Shown here: positions 44,600-52,922 of the stretch, piece by piece
How positions within the stretch are numbered: the stretch's first letter is position 1
Layout: every line of letters begins with the position of its first letter
Assembly (NCBI RefSeq): GCF_023650515.1
Contig: NZ_CP096016.1
Span: 2,792,001 to 2,856,000 of the forward strand
Source of the DNA: Alkalimarinus coralli
GTDB lineage: Bacteria > Pseudomonadota > Gammaproteobacteria > Pseudomonadales > Oleiphilaceae
DNA length: 64,000 nt
Direction of reading: 5' to 3'
Made by a program: the position numbers and the translations under genes
The notes under the pieces: generated by a model
Databases searched by the model: none
Told to the model about the DNA's origin: nothing
Seen by the model: the letters and a program-made list of their open reading frames with translations, nothing else

Positions 44600-46786
44600 C
44601 TATTGATCCAGCTTGTTTTTATCGTTCAAAGACTTTATTTGTCGGTACGACTTAACCAATGAACTCACAGACAAGGGTTTATAAAACAAGTAACCTTGTA
44701 CAAAGTGAACCTGACGGCAGCGAAGAAAATCAAACTGCTCGGCAGTCTCAACCCCTTCCGCGATCACATCAATATTCAGCTCATGAGCCAGGTTAATAAC
44801 CGACGAGGTGATAGCCTGGCTTTCTCGATCCACTTGAAGCCCTTGTATAAACGAACGGTCAATTTTTAAATAATCTACTGGCAACTGACGCAAATAATTA
44901 AGTGACGAAAACCCAGTTCCAAAGTCATCAAGCGCAATCGTAACGCCGAGTTTTCTAATATTCTCTATTAGCGAAATAACCGTATTCAAGTCTTCAAGAA
45001 AACAACTTTCAGTTATCTCCAACTCCAACAATGGAGCAGGAAAATTAGTTTCAGTCAGCGTCTTCGTGAGTATTTTATAAAAGTCAGGGTGCTTTAATTG
45101 TTTAGCTGAGATATTTACCGCGATGCAGGCCCTCTTATTCTCGCCCAATAGATCGACACCTATTCTGCATGCCTGTTGCAACACCCAGGAGCCAATAGGG
45201 ATAATAAGCCCGGAGTCCTCAGCAATCGCAATAAAGTCTGCCGGATGCAGCAAACCATGAACCGGGTGCTGCCAGCGAATCAACGCTTCTACCCGAACCT
45301 CCTCTTCTCCCGATATGCTGATTTGAGGCTGAAGATGAAGCACAAACTCTTGCCTGTCTACCGCATCAATCAGCTCCCTTTCCCGCTGTAACTTATGGGG
45401 AATATTGCACTCCATAGACGGGTCATAAAAACGCGACTGACCTTTACCCAACTCTTTGGCGGCGTACATTGCCAAGTCGGCCTGCCTGACCAACAGGGTG
45501 GGGTCAAACTGCTTTTCGAATTGAGTGGTAATACCAATACTGGCAGACATCAAAATCGACTGCCCATTTACAAATAGCGGCTCATGGATTGATGCTAACA
45601 ATCGATCAGCAACAATACTTAGCTGGTTGACATCTTCGATATAGCGCACCAGCACAACAAATTCGTCCCCCCCCAAATGCGCAACAAAGTCATGATGCTT
45701 AACACAGCGAGAGATTCTCGACGCGATTGCGCTCAGTAAAAAGTCACCTGCCTGATGCCCTAAACTATCATTTACACGTTTAAAGTAATCCAGATCGATA
45801 TACATCAGCCCTATGCCGTATTCACCGGCCAGGCCAGCCTCCGCTACATTATTAATGTGCCGCCAAAAGTGCCTTCGGTTGGGAAGATGAGTAGTAAAAT
45901 CGTAGCCGCCATCCCCTCCTCCTGCGGCGTCCATATTTCGAAACTCACTGATATCATTGGCTACACAAACATAATGGGAAACACTGCCATCATCATCTTT
46001 AATAGGGCCTATTGTAAGGCGAACCCAACGATCAAGCCCGCCTGAACTCTTGCTTTCAAATTCACCCTCCCAATACGAGCCATTCTCGATGACCCGTTTC
46101 AGCTCAGGGTACTGTTTCTCAGCCTCACTGATCCACTGATCCAACAGCGATACGCGTTTCAGATCCGCCTCATCGCTTATTTGATAAATGTCTATCAGCG
46201 CTTTGTTAATGACTTCAATCTGACCACCGGGCTGACATATCATCACTGCAGAGGTATGACCCTTGACACTTTCAGCCACACTTTGGATCGAGGTATCCTG
46301 CAATATATGTCGCTCTATTTCGCTCTGTAGCTCGCGCTGACGTTGGTTGAGTTCTGATGCCAGCTTTTCATTTAACAAAGCGATATCACGCGCTTTTTGA
46401 TACACACCATGACGTTCAGAAAATGAGGCCGTGTGGTTTTCGATGAGCAAAACAGCCTGACCATCAAGCTGACATGCCCTGGCTTCTAATTGATGTTCAT
46501 AGCCAAACGGGTCTGTTTCAGTCCATATTCCTGAGCGAACGGACTCTGCATCTGTAGTCTCCCATACCGTGTCTGCATCAATTAAAAAGTTCTCTATGAA
46601 CGGGAATGCAGCACACAAAGACGCACTGTCAATCTCTGCGCTGTTCTTCGGTAAATCGCAGGCAAGTAACTCTAAAAGGCTTCTGAACCATATGCATTGG
46701 TTGTTGATTAGCTGAAAAAAACCTTCTTCCTTTCTAACCAGCACCACAACGCCAAGTTCTTCAACGACTCCATCCAAAATACTCAT
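44600..46786 (-). CDS. PAS-GGDEF-EAL c-di-GMP enzyme
   Basis: 728 residues, no membrane segment: an N-terminal sensor-like region (about 1-130), a coiled coil (about 135-165), a PAS domain with PAC tail (about 165-285), GGDEF (about 300-460, intact AHLGGDEFVVL) and EAL (about 475-720, intact VEALIRW, DDFGTGFSSLNYL and ETAEQ). Both catalytic signatures are complete, so it could make and degrade c-di-GMP. Its ATG overlaps the GTPase stop by 4 bases (ATGA), making it a likely output of the GTPase operon. Confidence 0.93.
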   Translation of the reverse strand: MSILDGVVEELGVVVLVRKEEGFFQLINNQCIWFRSLLELLACDLPKNSAEIDSASLCAAFPFIENFLIDADTVWETTDAESVRSGIWTETDPFGYEHQLEARACQLDGQAVLLIENHTASFSERHGVYQKARDIALLNEKLASELNQRQRELQSEIERHILQDTSIQSVAESVKGHTSAVMICQPGGQIEVINKALIDIYQISDEADLKRVSLLDQWISEAEKQYPELKRVIENGSYWEGEFESKSSGGLDRWVRLTIGPIKDDDGSVSHYVCVANDISEFRNMDAAGGGDGGYDFTTHLPNRRHFWRHINNVAEAGLAGEYGIGLMYIDLDYFKRVNDSLGHQAGDFLLSAIASRISRCVKHHDFVAHLGGDEFVVLVRYIEDVNQLSIVADRLLASIHEPLFVNGQSILMSASIGITTQFEKQFDPTLLVRQADLAMYAAKELGKGQSRFYDPSMECNIPHKLQRERELIDAVDRQEFVLHLQPQISISGEEEVRVEALIRWQHPVHGLLHPADFIAIAEDSGLIIPIGSWVLQQACRIGVDLLGENKRACIAVNISAKQLKHPDFYKILTKTLTETNFPAPLLELEITESCFLEDLNTVISLIENIRKLGVTIALDDFGTGFSSLNYLRQLPVDYLKIDRSFIQGLQVDRESQAITSSVINLAHELNIDVIAEGVETAEQFDFLRCRQVHFVQGYLFYKPLSVSSLVKSYRQIKSLNDKNKLDQ

Positions 46787-47301
46787 GTCGATTCGGGCAC
46801 TCCTGACCCAAGCCCCATTTTTTCAACGATCGTATCAAATGCCAATTCAACATTGTGGCCGGTTTTGGCACTTGTCTTAATGAGAGTAATCCCAAGCTTT
46901 TCTATTCCCTTCATATCCGAGTCACCTAACTTCCACTCATAGGTCAGGTCACTCTTGTTTAATAGCCCTACAACAGGTACACCGGGTAACTGCTCAGCAA
47001 GCAACTTCGATAGCTCTTCCGCCATATCAACGCTTGCTGGCCGCGTCCCATCCAGTACCAACAAAACCCCTGAAGCCCCCCTAAGATAGCTGGGTTTAAG
47101 CTCGGTAAACACATCAACCCCTTCGATATCCCAAATCATCAGCTGTACTTGGCCATCGTATGCATCCACTGTTTTTTTAGAGATTTTCACGCCGATCGTG
47201 GTAAGGTATGTATCGCTAAAAATACTTTCAACATAGCGACGTACCAAGCTCGTTTTGCCAACGGCAAACGGGCCTACCATGCAAACTTTTTTAGCGATCA
47301 T
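46783..47301 (-). CDS. Ras-like small GTPase (Rab/Arf-type, prokaryotic)
   Basis: 172 residues from ATG 47301. All five G motifs are present: G1 GPFAVGKTS, G2 Thr in YLTTIGV, G3 WDIEG (WDTAG in eukaryotic Rab), G4 NKSD and G5 TSAK. No lipid-modification Cys is at the end. Bacterial Ras-like GTPases such as MglA set cell polarity with roadblock-type partners. It overlaps both neighbours by 4 bases (ATGA), so it is made together with the OmpA-domain protein upstream and the c-di-GMP enzyme downstream. Confidence 0.93.
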   Translation of the reverse strand: MIAKKVCMVGPFAVGKTSLVRRYVESIFSDTYLTTIGVKISKKTVDAYDGQVQLMIWDIEGVDVFTELKPSYLRGASGVLLVLDGTRPASVDMAEELSKLLAEQLPGVPVVGLLNKSDLTYEWKLGDSDMKGIEKLGITLIKTSAKTGHNVELAFDTIVEKMGLGSGVPEST

Positions 47302-49256
47302 TTTACCCACCACGAATCTCCTGGGTTAACGTCCTTTTCATCACCTTTTCCGGTAGGCGTGTCAGCACTCTGAGCCTGATTCGGTTGCCTTGTTTTATCT
47401 GAATACAGAACCTGAAGCGTTACTCTTCGCTGAGCCTGATCCGACACCACATCCAAATCAATATTGCCTACCCCCCAGGCAACAATAATATCAGACGACA
47501 CAGCATTATCAGTCAGTATAGTCCTTATACTGTCTGCTCGCTGTTGGCTCACGGTATTATTTCCAAACGAAGATCCCGAGCGATCCGCAAAGCCCATAAC
47601 GATAATCTGCAAATCGCGGATCCTCTCTGCGGCAGCAATGGTTTCCATCTCGTTGATGGCTGCAACAACCCCGGGTACTTTCAACACTTCATCTTCAGAT
47701 AACCTGGACTCATTCGGTTCAAAATAGAACACTGTGCTCTGCACCTTCTCGACCAGTTGCTTGAATTTTTCCAGTTCTGTTTCCGTTTCAAGAACAGTAA
47801 GACCACTGAAGTCAGCCTCTTCATAATAGCTATTTAACACCTCGCTATTCATCAGCCGCTGACGTGTTGCTTCACTGACGTCCCCCTTAATACTCAGAGA
47901 CTCACCCTGCGCAATAATGCTGACCTCCTCTCCTTCGGCAAGCAGGGAGTTTGTCATTGCCTCAACATCGATCACTGGTTTTTCCGACACCTTCTCAACC
48001 TGCTTTACCTCGGGTTTAGGCAATGGCCCCATGTGGACAACGGTCGCATCAATCAACACGGCTACACCTTTACCTTCACCTACACCTTCACCTTCACCTT
48101 CACCTTCACCTTTTAGTAGATTGTCGCGAAGAGTCGATGCAGGTCGTGACTCTGGGCTACGTAGCGCCTTGACATAGAGTTGATCGTTTTCACGCTTGCT
48201 CGATAGCACAGTATATCCCGGCTCGCGGCTAATCAGTTCCTCTGCTTTTTGGTATCGACTTTGGATACGCCAGCTTTCAATACTGTTTGCAACAAGGTAA
48301 GCGGCGACGCACAGCAATAATATCAGTGCCAACCAAGGCTTTTTCTTTTCTTTCTGTTCAACCTTCTGGGTTAGCAGGCATTCTGACAGGATCGGAGTGG
48401 TCTCATCAAATTCCGCGCGATCCCCCTCAAAGTGAACCAATTGATGGTCAAATTGCGCATGAACCGTCTCAATTGTGGTATTGGCTTTCAGGGCTAACTC
48501 ATCAGAGGCCGAACCTCTGACGGCAACGGCCAGAACAGCATGAGGCCCTACCAAAAGGTGGAGTTCCAGGTCTCCGAATCGAATGCGTTCAAGTGTTTCT
48601 TTTCCCGCAGAGAACGAGTCAGAAACAAAGTCACTGATTGCGGTCAGCATGCTTGATACCAGCTCAGGGTCTTGTGTTTCCACCTCAGATGCGGTGACAG
48701 AGTTTAACAATAGACCGGTTTCCCGATGTACCAGCAAAACTTGCTCAACACGGTATTCAACCGTCTGCAGCAAAACATATTGCGCATATGGCATGCCTGC
48801 GCGCCAGGCACGCACTCGCCAATTAAGCGAACCAAGGGTTAAGCTCTGTTCGAGCAGGGTATTCAGTGACTGGACCATTTCAGCCAGCGCTGAGGCAACC
48901 GCTTTACGAATTGCAGGCCCTATAATAGGAAATAAAATATTGGTAATACGGGTAGGGTTTTGTTCGATCGATTGCTCAATTGCTTTGTCGACAACAGGCG
49001 ACAAAGCCTCACCCAAATCTGTTTGGGTGCTGAGCCTAACCGCTTTCGGTAGCACCTCTGAAACGCGTTCAGCATCTTCTTCTTTGGTGATATAGCGATT
49101 CAATGCAGAAGAGTACTCCTCCCCCAATAACAACCGCCGCAATTTCAGGTAGTTGTTATCTGGCTCCGTTTCTTCCTCCGAGCTCTCAGCGTAACCTTTG
49201 TCTATTTCGCCAATAGACGTTTTGCCTTGAGATTCTGACATATCAGCTGGGTTCAC
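47298..49256 (-). CDS. Transmembrane OmpA-domain protein with possible roadblock-like region
   Basis: 652 residues from GTG 49256 (ATG 49241 is an alternative). Cytoplasmic part: a LRRLLLGEE helix (about 37-46), helical stretches, and a region about 165-285 (VEQVLLVHRETGLLLNSVTA, then LELHLLVGPHAVLAVAVRG) that resembles roadblock/LC7 or longin folds. One membrane segment (about 306-326). Then a low-complexity GEGEGEGEGVGEGKG stretch and a C-terminal OmpA peptidoglycan-binding domain (about 515-635; GFADRSG and SQQRADSI). The design links a cytoplasmic GTPase to the cell wall. The roadblock call is inference. Confidence 0.8.
   Translation of the reverse strand: MNPADMSESQGKTSIGEIDKGYAESSEEETEPDNNYLKLRRLLLGEEYSSALNRYITKEEDAERVSEVLPKAVRLSTQTDLGEALSPVVDKAIEQSIEQNPTRITNILFPIIGPAIRKAVASALAEMVQSLNTLLEQSLTLGSLNWRVRAWRAGMPYAQYVLLQTVEYRVEQVLLVHRETGLLLNSVTASEVETQDPELVSSMLTAISDFVSDSFSAGKETLERIRFGDLELHLLVGPHAVLAVAVRGSASDELALKANTTIETVHAQFDHQLVHFEGDRAEFDETTPILSECLLTQKVEQKEKKKPWLALILLLCVAAYLVANSIESWRIQSRYQKAEELISREPGYTVLSSKRENDQLYVKALRSPESRPASTLRDNLLKGEGEGEGEGVGEGKGVAVLIDATVVHMGPLPKPEVKQVEKVSEKPVIDVEAMTNSLLAEGEEVSIIAQGESLSIKGDVSEATRQRLMNSEVLNSYYEEADFSGLTVLETETELEKFKQLVEKVQSTVFYFEPNESRLSEDEVLKVPGVVAAINEMETIAAAERIRDLQIIVMGFADRSGSSFGNNTVSQQRADSIRTILTDNAVSSDIIVAWGVGNIDLDVVSDQAQRRVTLQVLYSDKTRQPNQAQSADTPTGKGDEKDVNPGDSWWVK
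48066..48113. repeat. Hexanucleotide repeat inside the OmpA-domain gene
   Basis: Eight 6-bp units of accttY type on the plus strand (accttt, accttc, acctac, then accttc four times, accttt) encode the Gly-Glu repeat after the membrane segment. Unit gain or loss would keep the frame. Confidence 0.85.
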
Positions 49257-49797
49257 CTTCCAGGCTATTCGCCATGTTTACCAGCAGCTCTGCAAGCGTC
49301 TTTCTATCAGTTTTTCTGTCAGACAAGTCTCCCTTAGCACTGCCCAGCTTTTCAAGCACGTCTTTGTATTTTCCTTCCATATCTGCAGCAAGCTTTTCTG
49401 CTTCAGAGAAAAGTTGCGCCTCGAGCGAATCCTGCGCGGCAACAGTCTGCTTTTGGAATGCGTCCAGGTCTTGCTGCAACGTCGAAATTTCGCCCTCTAA
49501 TAAGGCATCTCGATTTTGCGCTTCTTCATTTAACTTGGTGACATGCGCCGACAAATCATCCAACCTGTCAGTTAAATGAGTTTTCAATTCTTTAATTGAG
49601 CGAGTAATTTGCCGATCCATTTCTGCAAACTGCTTTTCATTATGGTCACTCAAGTTTTCAATGGTTTGTCGAACTTCTGCGACCTGCTGACCAAACAGTA
49701 GCTGTTGAATTTCCCTGAGTTGGGCTTGCGGATCCATGATATCTGGAGACACGTCAGCACTTTTTTTATTGCTTTTTTTTGTAGTAGAAGCACTCAT
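49243..49797 (-). CDS. Coiled-coil protein, first gene of the GTPase operon
   Basis: 184 residues: a Lys/Ser-rich start, then LREIQQLLFGQQVAEVRQTI, a long coiled coil (about 50-165) and a short end. The LREIQQLLFG helix resembles LRRLLLGEE at the start of the next protein, hinting at a shared docking element. It overlaps the OmpA-domain gene by 14 bases. No signal peptide or membrane segment; cytoplasmic scaffold is the likely role. Confidence 0.72.
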   Translation of the reverse strand: MSASTTKKSNKKSADVSPDIMDPQAQLREIQQLLFGQQVAEVRQTIENLSDHNEKQFAEMDRQITRSIKELKTHLTDRLDDLSAHVTKLNEEAQNRDALLEGEISTLQQDLDAFQKQTVAAQDSLEAQLFSEAEKLAADMEGKYKDVLEKLGSAKGDLSDRKTDRKTLAELLVNMANSLEGEPS

Positions 49798-49849
49798 TTG
49801 CTTACTTTACTCCTTCAAATTAAACAAGATTCTGACGCGGCCGGTAGAC

Positions 49850-50017
49850 ATGCCACTCCCTCGACATACACGATATTTGGCACAAGCAGCACAACAAACC
49901 GTGTTCGACCAATACTTCGATCACTACATCTATCAATACAATGAGGGGGAAGGAGGCAACATTGAAGCCGCATTTCCTGATGCTAAGCTTAAGTATAGCC
50001 AATACTCAGAAATGTGA
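49850..50017 (+). CDS. Doubtful small open frame
   Basis: 55 residues (MPLPRHTRYLAQAAQQTVFD to the end KYSQYSEM) in the gap between two minus-strand genes. Composition looks protein-like, but there is no clear ribosome binding site and no family is recognised. It may be a remnant. Confidence 0.3.
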   Translation: MPLPRHTRYLAQAAQQTVFDQYFDHYIYQYNEGEGGNIEAAFPDAKLKYSQYSEM

Positions 50018-50098
50018 AGGGAGGGAGAGCAACATTTATACAGCCCCGCAAAGATTTAGCGAATAACGAGTAGCCTCATACGACAAGAACTGTTTTAA

Positions 50099-52717
50099 CT
50101 AGTCAGCGTTGAGAATTCGCGCGATAGACCTGATATTGCTGTGTGACTCTTTTTCAAGCCAGCTCAGAAAGGCCTCTTCAGGCATTGGCCGCCCGATATG
50201 ATAACCTTGAGCCACATCACATCCCAGCTTTTGGAGCTGCAGCATGGTTTCCTGATCTTCTATGCCTTCCGCCACAACCGTTAGCCCCAGGGTATGAGCC
50301 AGATTAACCGTCATTTCAACAATCTTCTGGTTCTGTGGGTTTTGCAACATATCAGAGACAAAAGAGCGGTCTATTTTTAACTCATCAACGGGTAGTTGGT
50401 TTAGGTATGAGAGCGATGAGTAACCGGTACCAAAGTCATCAATGCTGAGTTTAATACCCAACGCACTGAGGCTATTAAGAACGCTCAGCGCTTTATCCGG
50501 GTTATCCATCATCGTTGTTTCTGTCATCTCAAACACGATTCTTTCAGGCGCGACACCATATTCAAGCAGCTGATCCAATGTATTTTTGACAAAGTTAATT
50601 TCAACTATATTTTTGGCTGAAATATTCACCGAGAGCTGAATGTTATGCCCCAGCCCCTGAAACTTTTTGTCATATTGCAGCACTTTTTCAACCACCCATG
50701 CAGTCAACGGCCTGATCAAGCCAGACTGCTCAGCGAGAGGAATAAACTCATCAGGCCTGACAAACCCGTGCACATCATGACTCCAGCGAATAAGTGCCTC
50801 AGCCCCCACCACTTTTGATGTCGATAAGTCGATCTGTGGCTGAAGGAACAGTGCCAGTTTGTCGTTCTCTATGGCCTTTGACAGGTCGCCCATCAGAGAT
50901 AGTCGACGGGTGCTGTAATAGTTCTGATCCGGTGAGTAAGTGGTTATCTTTTGTGATGCCTTTTTTGAATTTTCAAGCGCGATAGTCGCGTGTTGCGCTA
51001 AAGCATCCAGATCCTGCCCATGAATAGGGAACAACGCAATACCTGCAATCGCATCAATATCAATAAACATGCCCTCATGCTCGATAGGCTTTTTCATAAC
51101 GCTCAAAAGTTTTTCAGCGACATAGTTCGGGGCCTGCGTGTCTGAACTCATTTCAACCAGTACGCCAAAGCTAACCCCATCAAGAACCGATAGAAAATGG
51201 AAATAGTCATCCGTTCTATCGACAGGTAAAACATGATCTACCCGCCCCGCCTCATGCGCCAAACGGTCAGAGGCTCTGATTAGTAGAAGATCAGCATTAC
51301 TTTTACCCAGCGTTTTGTTTATTTCGTGGAAGCGGTTAAAGTGAATGACAACCAACCCAAACGATTTAACGCCACCACCGGGTTCGGTCTTTAAATCTTC
51401 GATGCGCTTATACAGTGACGTACTATTGGGCAGAGAGGTGAGTGAGTCATAACTTGCACGTTCCAGCAGTCGCTTCTCCGCCTGTTGCCACTTTAATATT
51501 GTCTGATGCTTTGACTCCAACGCTTCATATTTCAACATTCTGTCTACTTTAATTCGCTGTGCCAGCCCTAAAGAGAGCAGAATAACCTCTGCTGCTGAGC
51601 CAAACTGCATCGCGCTTTCGGTAAAAAAGTTAGTTGGAACCATTCCGAATACGCTCGACAAGTAGATTAAAATGCCACTCAGAAAAAAGGACCATGCGAT
51701 TAAAAAGTAAGGGGCTGTCGGGCTACCTCGCTTCAGCGTTTTTAAGCCAGTAGCAATCAACACAAGCGAAAAGAGTGCGGCAATAGAGCCAGACATCTTT
51801 GGAAAACTGACATCGACAAAAACAACCCCAATAAACACTGCGGCCGCCGATATAAATGTTAGGCCAACAATGAACTTATCAAACGTTGGGGTGAGTTTTC
51901 TGGTTCCTAAAAAGGAGCGGGAAAACTGCAGCGCGCCAAAAACGGCGAATACGCTAAAAATTAGCAGCGCGTGCTGGTTTAAACTCTCGTTACCGGGCCA
52001 GAATAGTTGAAACCCCAGCCCATTTAGGAACAATACCGTTCCCAGTAACCCAACCAGATACATCACATAAAAAATGTATGTAGGGTCTTTCACTGAAACA
52101 TAGAGAAACAGGTTATACAGTGTTAGCGCCAACAAGATCCCGCAAAATATGCCCCAGCCATAAGAGCTTAATGTTTCCTCTTCGAAATAAACCTGTGCAG
52201 GCCATAAACTCAAAGGAATTTGTATGGAGCTATCTGACGCAACCTTTAACCATATCTCATATTCGGTATTACCGATGTTCTTTAGCGGGTAAGCAAAGTT
52301 CCGGTAGTGAAGAGGCCGGGAACTAAAAGGCTGGCTCGTGCCAGTTTTTATATGCTTAACCCCTTCTGCTGTTCGAATATAAAAATCAATATGCTCGAGT
52401 GGAGCGTAGTCTAGCGAGACAACCCAGTTCTCAACGTCTGCAATGGCGTCGGAAAACACGAACGACGCTCTAACCCAGTACACCGAATCACTAAAACCAA
52501 AGTTCAGCGTCCCCTCTGCGTTTTCTTTCATCTGTCCTTGGCGGTGCAGTTCAGTCAACTCATCAAATGTTAACGTGCCTGTCGCGTCTTCGTAATAGGA
52601 AAGATGAACATTGAGGGGTACTCGCTGGTCGGCAGTTGAAACAACAAAGGCGTACGCAGGAAATGAAACAAAACAGATAACCCATCCTAAGCACAGGTTA
52701 CGCAACAATACATTCAT
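50099..52717 (-). CDS. 7TMR-DISM sensor with degenerate GGDEF and intact EAL
   Basis: 872 residues: signal peptide (to about 24), a periplasmic 7TMR-DISMED2 domain (about 30-170), seven membrane spans (about 185-400), a short coiled coil, GGDEF (about 430-590) and EAL (about 605-855). The GGDEF motif is replaced by DGVSFGVL, so it should not make c-di-GMP. EAL is intact (AEALIRW, DDFGTGYSSLSYL, KIDRSFV), so the protein is probably a phosphodiesterase controlled by an external ligand. Separate from the GTPase operon by 300 bp but on the same strand. Confidence 0.92.
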   Translation of the reverse strand: MNVLLRNLCLGWVICFVSFPAYAFVVSTADQRVPLNVHLSYYEDATGTLTFDELTELHRQGQMKENAEGTLNFGFSDSVYWVRASFVFSDAIADVENWVVSLDYAPLEHIDFYIRTAEGVKHIKTGTSQPFSSRPLHYRNFAYPLKNIGNTEYEIWLKVASDSSIQIPLSLWPAQVYFEEETLSSYGWGIFCGILLALTLYNLFLYVSVKDPTYIFYVMYLVGLLGTVLFLNGLGFQLFWPGNESLNQHALLIFSVFAVFGALQFSRSFLGTRKLTPTFDKFIVGLTFISAAAVFIGVVFVDVSFPKMSGSIAALFSLVLIATGLKTLKRGSPTAPYFLIAWSFFLSGILIYLSSVFGMVPTNFFTESAMQFGSAAEVILLSLGLAQRIKVDRMLKYEALESKHQTILKWQQAEKRLLERASYDSLTSLPNSTSLYKRIEDLKTEPGGGVKSFGLVVIHFNRFHEINKTLGKSNADLLLIRASDRLAHEAGRVDHVLPVDRTDDYFHFLSVLDGVSFGVLVEMSSDTQAPNYVAEKLLSVMKKPIEHEGMFIDIDAIAGIALFPIHGQDLDALAQHATIALENSKKASQKITTYSPDQNYYSTRRLSLMGDLSKAIENDKLALFLQPQIDLSTSKVVGAEALIRWSHDVHGFVRPDEFIPLAEQSGLIRPLTAWVVEKVLQYDKKFQGLGHNIQLSVNISAKNIVEINFVKNTLDQLLEYGVAPERIVFEMTETTMMDNPDKALSVLNSLSALGIKLSIDDFGTGYSSLSYLNQLPVDELKIDRSFVSDMLQNPQNQKIVEMTVNLAHTLGLTVVAEGIEDQETMLQLQKLGCDVAQGYHIGRPMPEEAFLSWLEKESHSNIRSIARILNAD

Positions 52718-52922
52718 GTTTGGGGTATAGGTTACATTTTAGTGTGTTATTAGTTCACGCCTGTAGAAAAAAAAACAATTCAGGCGAATATTCAATCTGT
52801 TACACTGAATTATAGAGCTATTTTCTAGAAAAGATGCCCTAATTAATGAAAAAATAGAAACAGTGTCACGGATGGCCTCTTTTTTGAGACGGAACGCAGT
52901 AACAATTATTCCAAAGTAGAAG

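Noticed and set aside
49736-50017. 93-codon frame with a hydrophobic start
   Set aside because: Its first third is antisense to the coiled-coil gene; only the shorter part from 49850 is kept, as a doubtful entry.
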